Source of the DNA: Cheilinus undulatus
Taxonomy: Eukaryota; Chordata; Actinopteri; Labriformes; Labridae
Direction of reading: 5' to 3'
Assembly: GCF_018320785.1 (NCBI RefSeq)
Contig: NC_054866.1
Location: 35,441,000 to 35,504,999, forward strand
Length of the DNA: 64,000 nucleotides
Position numbers and translations under genes: made by a program. The number at the start of each line of letters is the position of its first letter. The stretch's first letter is position 1. Positions 47,423-59,139 of the stretch are shown in pieces. Under the pieces are notes generated by a model. The model was not told the DNA's origin. It worked only from the letters and a program-made list of their open reading frames with translations, and did not search any database.

Positions 47423-50400
47423 TTAGTAGGATTTTGTTGCTCCCTTCCCCATGATATTCTTTTTTGTATTCTTCCCTGGTTTCAGTAAGATAATGTAACA
47501 TTTTGGAACAAAAATACAAATAAGTAGTCCAAAAGTAGAGGCTAGAATGGCAAATATCTCCACAGCAACGCTAAACTTCCCAGGAGAGCTGACATATGCA
47601 GGGATAAAAGTAATCCATACAGCACAGAATATCAGCATGCTGAATGTGATGAACTTAGCTTCATTAAAATTATCAGGCAGCTTTCTGGCTAGAAAAGCCA
47701 GCACGAAACAAAACATGGCCAGAAGTCCTATATACCCAAGTACTGCCCAAAAACCCACAGCTGAGCCAAAAGCACACTCTAATATGATTTTGTTCTTGAA
47801 CTCCTTCAAGTTCTTGAAGGGAAACGGGGGAGAGATCGTTAACCAGAGGATACATATGAGTATTTGTATAAGTGTGAAACCAAGAACACTGAGTTTCTGC
47901 TGAGTTGGCCCGAACCATTTCATCACGTTACTCCCTGGAAGTGTCGCCCTGAAGGCCATTAACACAACTATAGTTTTCCCTAGAACACATGATATACAGA
48001 GGACAAAGGTGATGCCGAATGCTGTGTGTCTCAGCATGCAGGACCACTCAGAGGGCCGGCCGATGAAAGTGAGAGAGCACAGGAAGCACAGAGTTAAGGA
48101 GAAGAGCAGGAGGAAGCTCAGCTCAGAGTTGTTGGCCCGAACAATCGGCGTGTGTCTGTGTCTGAAAAAAATGAAGGCGACGACAGCAGTCATAAATGTT
48201 CCTAAAAGTGAGGCTGAAGTGAGGAGTGCTCCCAAAATCTCTTTATAAGATAGAAACTCTGCCTCCTTTTTTACACAGGCATCTCTTCTCTCATTGGACC
48301 AGTAGTCAGGCTGACATTCTTCACAGGTGATAGAATCTGAAAAAGGATGTAAAAGCAGTTGTTAGAGGTTGACTATTGTAGACCAAGGGAACAAACGCTT
48401 ATCAAACCTTTATGATAAAATGGCCGTGTTTTTCAGTTGTTTATGAGCAACAGCAAACTTCTGAGATGGAGGGGTTTGTCAGTCTGACAGATAACGATGC
48501 TGTAGCACACTAAATGAGATTATGTTACAGGAATCTCTGACAAAATACCAATATCACAGAATAAATGATATGAAAGCCAAAGCCCAGAATAAATATTATA
48601 TTTATTCTGGGCTTTGGCTGCCTGTTCTGCCTTGGATTTTTTGTGGCTACACTGATCAGAATGTGTTGGTGAGTTTTTTAGATCAGTGGTTTTCAAACTT
48701 TTTTTGCCCAAGGCACACCTAAGGTTAAGCCAAAATCTCAAGGCACACCATATTTAAATTGATACAAAATAGACCTTTTAGAATAATGTTACAGTCAAGT
48801 TGGCCTATAAGGGGAGAAAGGGGAGAGCTTTCTGGGCACAGCCAACTGGGGGATCATGGAGATGGCAAAAGGTGGAAAAAACGGGTTAAAGTTGATGAAA
48901 AAACATGGCAAAATTGTGCAAAAGTGGCTAAACAAAGTCAGTAATGGGCGAAAATTGGTAAAAAGTGGCCTACCAATGGGTTGAAATTGGCCAAAACTTG
49001 TTGAAAGTAGGGGGGCCCTGATTGCAATTTTCTGGCCGATCACTGATCACCGAACTTTAAAAAGCCTGACCTGCCGATTCTGATTTTGGCTGATACCAAT
49101 TTTTTTTATAACTGACAGCATACACCTTCAATGTTCCAATCTTATTTTATTGAATAACATTGAACAATACCCGTAAAACAATACAAACTTATTGTTTTAA
49201 CTGCACATGAGGTAGTTTTCTCAAATATAAATGAAAAGTTTAAAGCATTGCTGTCCAAACTACTAAATTATATCAGTTCCTTTAGTCTTTCATTTATCAC
49301 ATTTTAGTAGGTAGAGGCATATGAAACCGATCTTATCCACCAATCTTATTTACAAGGATCGGCCAAATCGCCGATCTTCCAAAATTAAGGAAATCGGCAC
49401 CGATACCAATTTTGGCCGATCGATCGGTGCACCCCTAGTTGAAAGTGTCAAAATAGTGGCAAAAATGGGTTATTATTGGCCTAAAAGGATTAAAATGGGA
49501 TAAAAGTGATAAGAAAAAAGTGCAAAAGTGGCAAAAAAAGTGGTAAAAAGGCAAAAGTGTCAAAAAGGTGGCAAAATAGATCACAAGTAGAAGAAAAGTG
49601 GCAAAAAGGGTTAAAGTTACTACAAGGTGGTTAAAAAGGGTTAAAAGTGATGGGAGAAAATGGGAAAAAGTGGCAAAACAATAGCAAAATTGTGCGAAAA
49701 GTGGCAAGAAGGTAGCAAAAATGGGTTAAATGTGGCAAAAAGTTCCAAAAAAAGGTAGCAAAATTGGGTTAAATGTGGGAAAAAGGTAGCAAAAATGGGT
49801 TGATTGTGGGAAAAAGTTCAGAAAAAGGTAGAAAAAATTGGTTAAATGTGGGAAAAAGTTCCAAAAAAGTTGCAAAAATGGGTCAAAAGTAGTAATAAGA
49901 AGCAGCAAAAAAAGTAGTCAAAAGAAGTGGCAAAAATGGGTAGAAAAATTGTTTAACTTGGTTAAAAATTGAATCGATTGATAAATTTTACACCAATTCA
50001 ACCCAATAATAGTTTGCCATGCTTTTCTGCTCTTAACGAGGTAACTGTTAACCAGGATGCTAGCACCGATGCTACTGATCCAACACACATACACTGATAT
50101 CATCAATAAATCAGGGGAGGTCCCATTCTCTAGGGTTTTTACAGGGGTCCAGCCAGTTCTATGGGCAGGCCTGGTTACAGTTCTTGCCATAAAATTGTAG
50201 TAATATATGGTGCAAATTACCACGGCACACCTAGACTTGCCTTAAGGCACACTAGTGTACCTTGGCACACCATTTGAGAACCACTGTTTTAGATTATAAA
50301 TGTTTCAAATTTTAAAGACAGTTTAAAACTGGAAGGGTGATGCTCCATGTATCATGCATGTCACTGAATACCCCCAATCCTTTGTGCTTTCAAATAGGTG

Positions 50401-53226
50401 ATAAAAGTGTTTTGTAGGGGCATGATGTAGAAATATCTGAAGAGTCATTAATGTACAAAAAATAACATAAGGTTTCCAGCAAATGTCATTGCTTCAGAAA
50501 CTACATTTTCCATTACTTCTATCTGTGCATGGCTGTAATGTGCCTCTGCCACCAGAGGGTGGCTGTAGCATATCTAAATTGTGTTCCTAGCCACAATTAC
50601 ATAACAGAAAAAGAAGAAAGCAGTAATGTCTGATGGCAAAACTGCAGTGTTGTAAATTAACTTTGCTTCCCTACATTCAGGAAACAATCTATTTTAAGAT
50701 TCAGTCACACTGTCTAACAAGTAGACTGCCATCAAATGGTCTCAAAACAACACTCCTTCAATCTAGCAATGGATTTACTTAAATTTATGTGAACACTGAA
50801 AGTTTGTGTTGTCAGTTAGTGTTGAAACCCTTTTGTATGACCTTCAAAACCTTAATTTGCATTTGCAGGATCTTTCCCTACATGAAGGTCTTAGTATTTG
50901 TTTGGATATTTGATGTTTACTGTATCAATCAGCTTCTGTTTGTCTGATAAACATAACAGTTCTTAACAGCTGCTGATGGCTTCTCCAGGCAGATTACTAC
51001 ACCATGTAATTTCTATAATTTGGTGCATGAAAATGGCATGATAACAACACCTGCAATATTGCTTATCTCTCCCTCTGCACATCTGAGGCAGTCATAGCAG
51101 CAGACAGGCTTCCCCTTCTGGAGAACCTTGCGAGTTCCTGGGTGGCATTTCTCGCTGCAGACTGACTGAGGCACCTGCATGAAAAACAGACAGGCGTTTT
51201 ATTTTTTAGACATCTCAAACATTATGGTACAGTAAATAATACAGTATTAGTACTTGAGAGTAGTAGCTATGAAAGGTTACCTTTTGTGAGTTTTCTGCCC
51301 AAATTAAAGACCTATTGTGCAGAATAAGCTGCCTATCTGCTGGTAGTGATGCGTCATAAAGGCCAACTGCGACAAAGTCTACAATGCCATTTTTATTTGG
51401 CTGCCAGTTAATAATTTCATACTTTGCTGGTGGGTCTCCATTCTCATTGAAGTAAACATCATCTCCTTCCTTTGTTTTGAACTGAATCTGCTGAATGTGC
51501 CGTAAAATCTGAGGAGATGTGCACTCATTTTTAATAGCTTGATACACTCGTTACAATAACAGACTATTTTCATAGGCATTGTAACTTCACGTGAATTGTA
51601 ATTGTTGGTGCTTAACTTACCATGGATGGATCCAGCTGCTCTTTATTGTTACATGTTTTATTGCAGCTGAGCATCCTATGAAGTGCGTGGGCCACAGCAT
51701 ACACTCCTTTATAGACATTGTTAAAGATCGGCATTAGAGACATGTCAGTGAAGCTGTTCTGAACTTCAGTCAGATCTTCCTGTCCAGTACATTCTCTCTG
51801 GTTTCCTGCTGTTTTCTTGAACCTACATTGAAATAGTGTCTCCCAAAACTCTGTGAACATTTCATTACTAGATGAATTAAGTGGCTTCACATCCAGCATG
51901 AACTCTCTCATACCACTGACTTGAGCTTTAGGGATTGACAGACCTATAGCACCATCCAGAACATGATGCCCACCTGTGGCTGCGATTTGGGAGTCAAAGA
52001 TCCAGCCCTCACTGCCTACCCATTGGTATCCTGTCAGGTTGTTCTCAGACAGCTTGCGTGTTAGCATGTGCATATCTGAGGCAGAGAGGAAGGCAACAAT
52101 CACTTTAGAAGTGGAGGCCTTGATGGTGTCCATTACCTTTTGTATTTTGTCTGGTGGATCCGTTCTAAAGACGGATAAAGAGTACTCCAGACAAATGCCC
52201 AGCCGTTGGGCCGTTGCTGTGAAAGTAGCCATGCCATTGTTGCCATAATCATCGTTTGTTCTTAAAGCTCCAACCCAAGTCCAACCGAAGTGTTTGACCA
52301 ACTGGGCCAAGGCTCTGCTCTGGTAATTGTCACTTGGTATTGTTCTGAGAAAGGATGGGTACTTGGTTTTATCACTGAGGCAAGCACAAGTAGCTGCATG
52401 GCTGATCTGTAAGGAAAAAAGATGAAGCCCAAGATAAAAATGCACTGTAAAGAAGTACTTACAGAGAATTAAAGCTACTTTTCCACATGCATAAATCAAA
52501 TTTGACCTTACTCACCAGTGGGATATAAAAGGGCCCGACGACAGTAGCGATAGCCATGCATGGAGAAGAGAAGGTCTCTCCCATGATGGCTTGCACTTGA
52601 GCAGGTCTTGTACATGGTTTGTCAGAGGATGCAGACACCATTTCATTACCATTAACCAAGGCTAGAGCGACTTTCACAGCTCTAGCAATGGATCCACATG
52701 AATCATAGATCTTATAGCCCAGAGAGATTCCAGGGAGCAGGTCTGAGCTGTTATTTATCTCTTCGATGGCAAAACGCATAGCCTGGGTATACTGGAAGCC
52801 CCTGAAATTCAAACTTGATACAGGCAGAAATAGGAGAAGAAACAGTAGCACATTAAATCAAGGCATTCTGTGATTTTAATTCCTAAAAGACAATATAATT
52901 ATCGTCTTTATTCTTAGTTTATAGTCATTTTTGTTGTATTGAATCTCTACCACCTTTCTCTTAGCGATATAAGTAGATTTTAATGCCATTTACCGAATGC
53001 ACTGTAGTGGCAAAGGTGTGTGTGAGAAGGTATTCTGTCCTTCCTCCCAGCGGCTATGGAAAGAGAAGATTCCCCCCAACATAATGTCCCCCTCCATGGA
53101 CAGCTGGGGGTATTCTACCTCCCCCCTCCGACGGCACACCAATTTTTCAGCATGAGAGACATACACAACCCAGAGCAGCCCTAACAGTGCCCAACCCTTC
53201 TCTAACCATCTCTGAGTGGATGTCAT
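47423..53226 (-). CDS. OlfC/V2R receptor gene E, six exons
   Basis: Minus-strand OlfC receptor, 860 codons plus stop. Exons: 53226-52994, 52813-52516, 52406-51621, 51508-51281, 51174-51051, 48336-47423. The start [20 protein letters not shown] is the first ATG after a TATA box and gives a signal peptide. The flytrap covers about residues 30-510 ([82 protein letters not shown]). Exon 5 has CCYDCLRC. The 7TM exon begins near residue 557 with [13 protein letters not shown] and contains [50 protein letters not shown] and [22 protein letters not shown]. Intron 5 is 2.7 kb because a hAT-type element, itself carrying a nested element, sits in it. It appears intact. Confidence 0.94.
48870..49980. repeat. 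degenerate tandem tract of GGCAAAA/GGGTTAAAA units
   Basis: Purine-rich short units (AAAAGTGGCAAAA, ATGGGTTAAATGTG, GGTAGCAAAAATGGGT) repeat with variation before and after the nested MITE (about 48870-48999 and 49446-49980). Similar units occur in the element in intron 5 of gene D. The tract looks like a minisatellite that expanded inside the transposon. Confidence 0.7.
49008..49437. mobile_element. nested hAT-type MITE, perfect 8-bp duplication
   Basis: Starts TAGGGGGGCCCTGATTGC and ends GGCCGATCGATCGGTGCACC then CCTA. Flanked exactly by GTTGAAAG on both sides (49000-49007 and 49438-49445). The interior has repeated CCGATC/GATCGG. It inserted into the GGCAAAA tract of the element at 48684-50286 and is thus younger. 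Confidence 0.9.
50548..50563. promoter_or_regulatory. CTCF-like motif
   Basis: GCCACCAGAGGGTGGC agrees with the vertebrate CTCF core (CCACCAGRGGGC) at most positions and is nearly palindromic. It lies in intron 5 of gene E. Similar strings also occur in fish repeats, so binding is only a possibility. Confidence 0.25.
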
Positions 53227-53263
53227 ACTGCCCCTAGACCTCTTCAGCGAAAGCTTGCACTGG

Positions 53264-53272
53264 TATTTATAC
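53264..53272 (-). promoter_or_regulatory. TATA box of gene E
   Basis: GTATAAATA on the minus strand, about 40 bases before the ATG at 53226. It is a near-consensus match. The implied leader is only about ten bases or so. Confidence 0.6.
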
Positions 53273-54639
53273 ACTTTGGAAGTGTAATGTGAATGTTAAT
53301 ACGTCAGAGATGTGTGATCTCTGATGAACTAGTGAGATGAAAGGACACCATAAAGTAAAAGAGCTTGGATCCTTGGTTTATTCAAATTATACTTAATGTC
53401 AATGCTGTCAGAAAGGACTAGATGACAAATGAAAATTTGAACTTTTTTTTCTGTTGCAATTTTAATTGTTTTTTTCGAAAATATATTCTAGTACTCATAT
53501 GTGCTCAGGGCTTGACTGGGACAGAAACAATCAATCTTAATTATCTTTAACCACCAAAACACTGAAGAAAAGAGGATATATGTAGGATTAAAAAATATTA
53601 GACTATTCTAAAAATGTGTAACTCTTACTGTTATATATGGGCTTGAGTTTGCATCCACTTGTTGTTTGTTAAAACAGTATTAACTTCTGTTTTTGCTCTT
53701 TTTTGCTCCCTACCAACAAAAAATACTGTTTTGAATCTGTGCGAGCTGTTTATGGTACAGTAAACATTGTTTAAAACCTGTTAAGCTCTGTGATTTGGAA
53801 AGGTTTATATGTTTTTACACACACCCAATTTAGTAGTGATGTTATAATTGTAACTCAGTTTGCTTTCCATCCTTTCACGCATGCACAGGAAGAACATGTG
53901 AACTCCACACAGAAAGTTCCTGTCCAACACAGAATTTTCTCGACTTTTTCAACTTTTTTTCATGAAACATAAAGTATTAAAAAAAAAAAAAAAAAAAAAA
54001 AAAAGACCTGCGTACAAGGAAGCAGTAGATAATAGAAATGATATATTAAGAGGTCAACACTATAAAGTCTTCCTTTTACATTTGTTTGCATGATAGTAAA
54101 GGAATAATAGAGATGATTTTCTCAACAAACATCTGTTTAATGTTTAGATTCAAACCAGAGTGGAAACTTGAGGATACAGTGCAAGGTTCTTGGCAAATGA
54201 GATACATAGACTTTGTGATTTGATATAATGAGGTTTAATAAGAATTCAACATTTCTCAACACTGAATCATGCATACAAACTAAACTGGGATCTAAACTGT
54301 ACTGTACATAATTTTTCTGTTTTAATATTGTATATATTGTAATGTGAACCTTAAAAGAGTTAATTTATATCTGAAAACAACACAAATTTAAAGACACATT
54401 ATATTTAGGTTTTTTATTGTTCCTGTATGATATATCAAATAAGAGGTGATTCATTTGTTTAAGGTCACTGATAGACGTGAGGTTTTTTAGAGCAAATTTA
54501 TTTCCCTTTCAAACTATCGACTCATCTGTTCAGACATTTAGTGTAGATAAGCAGAAACTAGATTTACATTTTCTCAGAAAAATATTTACATGTAAAGTGT
54601 TTTTGTGAATCAGAGACATCTAAAAATGATAAATTGGAC
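53273..54639. other. spacer between genes E and F
   Basis: AT-rich. Contains an A-run at about 53979-54004 and, at about 53877-53935 on the minus strand, a short fragment of the tRNA-derived SINE body (TTTCTGTGTGGAGTTCACAT). No gene is seen. Confidence 0.5.
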
Positions 54640-57600
54640 TCAGAGGGATTTTGGGGTTACTTTACCCATCAGATGCTTTTTGGTGTTGTGCTCAGGCTTT
54701 AATAAAATGATGTAGCACTTGGGCAGAAAAATACAAAACAGCATCCCATAACTGGAGGCCAGAATGGCAAATATCTCCACAGCCACAGTGAACTTTCCTG
54801 GGGAGCTGGCATATGCTGGGATAAATGTGATCCAGACTGCACAGAATATCAACATGCTGAAGGTGATGAATTTCGCTTCATTGAAATTATCGGGCAGCTT
54901 TCGAGCCAGAAAGGCCAGAATAAAACACAAGAGAGAAAGAAGTCCAATGTAACCCAAGACAGCCCAGAAGCCCACAGGTGATCCCAGGGCACACTCGAGG
55001 ATGATCTTGTCCTTGTAGTGTTTCATGTTTTTGAATGGGAAAGGAGGATTAATGGTCAACCAAAGTATGCAGATCAAAACCTGTACCAGAGTGAAAGCTA
55101 GCACGCTGATTCTTTGCTGTACAGGCCCGAACCATTTCATCACATTCCTGCCTGGAAGTGTGGCTTTAAATGCCATTAAGACAACAATAGTTTTGCCAAG
55201 AATACATGATATACAGAGGACGAAGGTGATGCCGAATGCTGTGTGTCTCAGCATGCAGGACCACTCAGAGGGCCGGCCGATGAAAGTGAGAGAGCACAGG
55301 AAGCATAAAGTTAAGGAGAAGAGCAGGAGGAAGCTCAGCTCAGAGTTGTTGGCCCGAACAATTGGAGTGTGTCTGTAATGGAAAAATATCAGGGCTATGG
55401 TCATGGCCAGGCAGGCCCCAAAGACAGAGAAAGTGACCAAAAGTATACCCATCAGTTCCCTGAAGGTGAGGAACTCAATCGCTTTCAAGTCACAGTTATT
55501 CTTCTCTTCGTTGGACTTGTACTCTGGGGGGCATTTGTCACATTTCACTGCATCTGAAAGCATAAACATGTTTAGGCTGTACAGCACAGACATCCTTAGA
55601 TACATCAGTAGAGTGCTGGCAGTGATTTTACCCAAAAGAAACACGACGAGTGCTATGGTTAAGGCTAGGAATCCTGCTGTCTCACTTGTACTGTTGCTGA
55701 ACTCCCCATCAGCACAGGTGATGCAATCAAAACAGCAGATAGGCTTGCCCTTGACGAACGCACGACGAGTCCCTGGAAGGCAGCTCTCACTGCACACAGA
55801 CCTCGGCACCTGCATCACAGCGAGGGAACAGAAAAGATAGACATTCAAACTCAGGAATCAGACTCATGTTATATGGTGATAAACTCAGCAATTCATTGAT
55901 ATATTTTGGAAATTTTAAGTCAACGATCAAGCATGTCACATAATGAAATAGGCGTTTATTTACCTCAAGATTCTCGCCTGCCCAGATGGCACTGACTCCT
56001 GCTTTCATCTCAAACTGCTGGCCTTCAGGCTTGGAGGCATCGTAGTAACCAATAGTCTCAAAGAGTATGTAACCTGTCTCATCCATCTGCCAGTTCACCA
56101 GTGCGTAACGTGCCACAGGGTCACCCAACTCATCAAAGAACACATTTTCACCTATTTTAGTTGTGAAATTCACCTGGGTTAGGTAATGCAAAACCTGCAG
56201 AAAACATTTAGATACAGTTTAGAAACATAAACAGTTAGTTGTAACTGTTTTGATTCAGGAAAGGCAACTTAACCCAGCATTTACCTTCCATGGCTGTACA
56301 TTCTCCCTGTCAGCACAAGTATTGTTTTCAAAAGGCCCCTGCCCATCAATGCAGGTAAAGAGCATATGCAATGCATGAGCGACTGCATATGTTGCCTTGT
56401 AAACATTATTCAGCAGGCTGGCATCAGATACATCTGTGAAGCGTGTGTTTGTATCCCTCAGAGACTCCTTGCCCGTGCAGGCTGGGGCTAAACCCTGAGC
56501 TGTAGTCTCAGCTCTTGGAGTCAAGGTGCAGTCGAACACCATCTCCCACAACTCCACCAATCCCTGATCTCCAGGAGTGATGGAGGGCCTGCTGTTTGCT
56601 AAGAACTCCTGCAGTCCAGGGATGTGAGCATTCAAGGCTGCAAAGCCTACTGCCCCCTGCACCACAGCGTAGTTCACCGGTGAGGCAATGTAGCGATAAG
56701 TAATCCAGCCTTCACTGCCCACCCACTGCAGGCCTGTCACATTCTGAGCATAAAGCTCCTTAATGAGTATGTCAAGGTCAGTGCCATCAGCGAATGCTAC
56801 TATTACTTTAGAGGTGGATTTTTTAATGATGTCCACCACCTCTAAGAACCACTTTCTGGGATCCGTTCTGTAAATAGCCAAAGAGTACTCAACGCACACT
56901 CCCTCTTTCTCGGCTGCTTCAAGAAAAGTGGCCATTCCACCATTCCCATAGTCACTGTTAGTTCTGATTGCCCCAACCCAGGTCCAGCCAAAGTGTTTCA
57001 CAAGTTTTGCTAAGGCTTGGCTTTGGTAGATATCACTTGGAATGGTTCTAAAGAAAGAGGGGTAGTCTCTTCTATTGCCAAGACATGCACAAGTGGCTGA
57101 ATGACTGATCTGAAACACAAGCAAAACAGAGAGAGAGTATCTCTTAAAATTTATCTTACAAGAATTCTACACAGGATCAAATATTTTGACGTATGATACT
57201 TATTTTCATCCAAGAAGACAAATCCATTGATAGTCTATCTGTGCAGAAAGCATGGATACCTCCCACCACTCACCACAGGAATATGAAACGGTCCCATGGT
57301 GCGAGCGATACCTATAGTCGAGGTGGATGTGGTTTCTCCTATGACTGCATGCACATTAGAGAGTTTGCTGCAGCTGTCTTCCCTGCTCTCGTACCTGTTC
57401 ATCAGGTTTAACGACGCCCTGATGGACAGAGGGATGCTGGGACATGAATCAAAGATTCTGTAGCCAAGTGTCACTCCAGGCAGAAGCTCTGAGCTGTTGT
57501 TGATCTCCTCTATGGCAAACATCATAGTGTATGCATACTGAAGCTCACCAGGGTCCAGTCTGTACACAAAGATGGGCCAAACAGTATATTTTTTACATTT

Positions 57601-57903
57601 TCTCAAGTCAAACATGCATACATTTATACCAGGATTTACATTCAAAACATGAGAAAAAAAAATAACACCATTTACATTTTGACTATCCCTGTCTTACCCT
57701 TCACACTTGATTGTTCCTGGGTTGACATGGAGAGCAGGATTGACCCTGACTGGATTCTGGTGGAAAGAAAAAATGCCTCCAATGTTGATGTCTCCCTCTT
57801 TAGAAAACTGAGACAACTCTTTTGTCCCATATGTTTGACACATGGGCTTCCCTCCTCTGATAACCAATAGGGAAAGAAGTAGTAGATCTGCTATCAGCAG
57901 CAT
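54640..57903 (-). CDS. OlfC/V2R receptor gene F, six exons
   Basis: Minus-strand OlfC receptor, 861 codons plus stop. Exons: 57903-57698, 57559-57274, 57109-56285, 56194-55964, 55809-55686, 55553-54640. Signal peptide [18 protein letters not shown]. The flytrap covers about residues 20-510 ([81 protein letters not shown]). The Cys-rich exon has CCFDCITC. The 7TM exon starts near residue 558 with [11 protein letters not shown] and has [50 protein letters not shown] and [22 protein letters not shown]. Intron 5 (55554-55685, 132 bp) is open in the receptor frame, so exons 5 and 6 and the intron form one long open frame; the 124-bp exon length and phase-1 junction of all paralogues show that it is normally removed. 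It appears intact. Confidence 0.95.
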
Positions 57904-57963
57904 AATTGCTCACTTCAGTATCTACTACCAAAAGCCCAAAGACAAGACCACTCAACTCTGAGC

Positions 57964-57972
57964 AATTTATAG
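57964..57972 (-). promoter_or_regulatory. TATA box of gene F
   Basis: CTATAAATT on the minus strand lies about 62 bases before the ATG at 57903, comparable to genes D and E. Confidence 0.55.
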
Positions 57973-58598
57973 GATTATTCTTTTGACGATCACAGAGACA
58001 CAGATGCAAAGGTGAAACCCAGATGAATAGCCTTTTTTCTCTTCACCAATGACAGCGCTTGTGCTGTGATTGATGGATAAATGGGCCAATAAGGAGGACT
58101 TTTGGATATTGCAATAAACAATTCCTGGCATGTCCTAGGGGACATCCAGGATGTTGTGGTTTTTAGCTGTTATGCTGCTCTTAATTTTCATTTCTCCTCA
58201 AAATTAGTATGCTACTCTGCTGTTTCAAGACAACTAGAACTTTGTGTTGTTTTCAACAAAGCATCTCCTGCAGCCCCAGTAATGTAAATACACCAAATTA
58301 CTAATTAATGAATGCACACTTTCTCTCACTATAAATGACTCCGATGATGTCTTACAAAAATAAACTTTTACATTTTAGTTTAAAATAGAATACAGATTTT
58401 GAAAACAGATACAATATATATATATATATTTCTGCTTGCAGAAACACCCAAATCTATCAGCAAGTGGTTTGTGTTACTGGCATAGAGGCACAAAAGGCTT
58501 TGAAAACACTCTTGAAAACCGTCTTTGTGTCACCTTATCTGAGTTTCATTCTTGTTTCTGAAAAGTTGAGTCATCACATGGTGCCTTAACTTTTAAAT
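57973..58598. other. 5' flank of gene F
   Basis: Ordinary upstream sequence with a short TA microsatellite at about 58413-58429. Nothing else is recognised. Confidence 0.45.
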
Positions 58599-58830
58599 TA
58601 GGGATGCATGATACTGGATTTTTGCCAATATGCCTATATACAGATTCATTTTAGTTGATATAGATACCGATATTTAAATATGATTTTTGGACAAGAAATT
58701 TCACTCCTTTCAGGCACACTTTAAGGTTTGAGGATGACCAAGGAAATAAACTTTAGACATTAAAAACACTTTAAAGTTTAAAGAATAAGGATAAATAGAG
58801 AAAAACACCTCATGAGGAGAAATTGAAGGC
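58599..58830. repeat. TAGGGATGCA MITE, left part
   Basis: TAGGGATGCATGATACTGGA and the following ACAGATTCATTTTAGTTGAT match the left halves of the copies at 14649 and 39861, including the downstream CACTTTAAAGTTTAAAGAAT stretch. No right end is found. Confidence 0.55.
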
Positions 58831-59139
58831 TGGCCGGCCACATTGAGAAAGCTCCCTTATAATGTGTTAAAGACAGTGAATCCAACGGTAAAATGTTTAA
58901 AATATTTATAGAAAAATATCCTACATCACAGCTTTCCATTAATGGCTTTTGAAAATAAAAAGCTCTTAACTGTTAAGGATTTTGGGATTGACAATCAGAA
59001 TTCAGGGGGCCTTCCCCTCTAGATCCACCCCTGCTTAGGATGAATAGACGCACCTTTCAGGTGATGGCTCCTCCATCATATCTGCATGCCAGTACTAAGG
59101 TTCTGCGGATTTTCATCAAAGGGTGGAGGCATTAACCTT

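Larger units (their letters stand above)
48684..50286. mobile_element. hAT-type non-autonomous element in intron 5 of gene E
   Basis: The ends are CAGTGGTTTTCAAACTTTTT and its imperfect complement TTTGAGAACCACTG. The eight bases TTTTAGAT flank both sides exactly (48676-48683 and 50287-50294). Next to both ends is AAGGCACAC-type inverted sequence. The middle holds a nested MITE (49008-49437) and long tracts of GGCAAAAA/TGGGTTAAAA units. No transposase is seen. Ends are related to those of the element at 9402-9907. Confidence 0.9.

Noticed and set aside
49446-49980. Regularly spaced repeats resembling an array with spacers
   Set aside because: Units are degenerate, tandem and of uneven length, inside a hAT-type element in a vertebrate genome; this is a minisatellite-like tract.
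54640-55848. A single 402-codon open frame covering the Cys-rich and membrane parts of gene F as one exon
   Set aside because: The frame crosses a 132-bp segment absent from all paralogues and bounded by good donor and acceptor sites. The exon 5 length of 124 bp and the phase-1 junction are family constants. It is reported as a possible retained intron instead.
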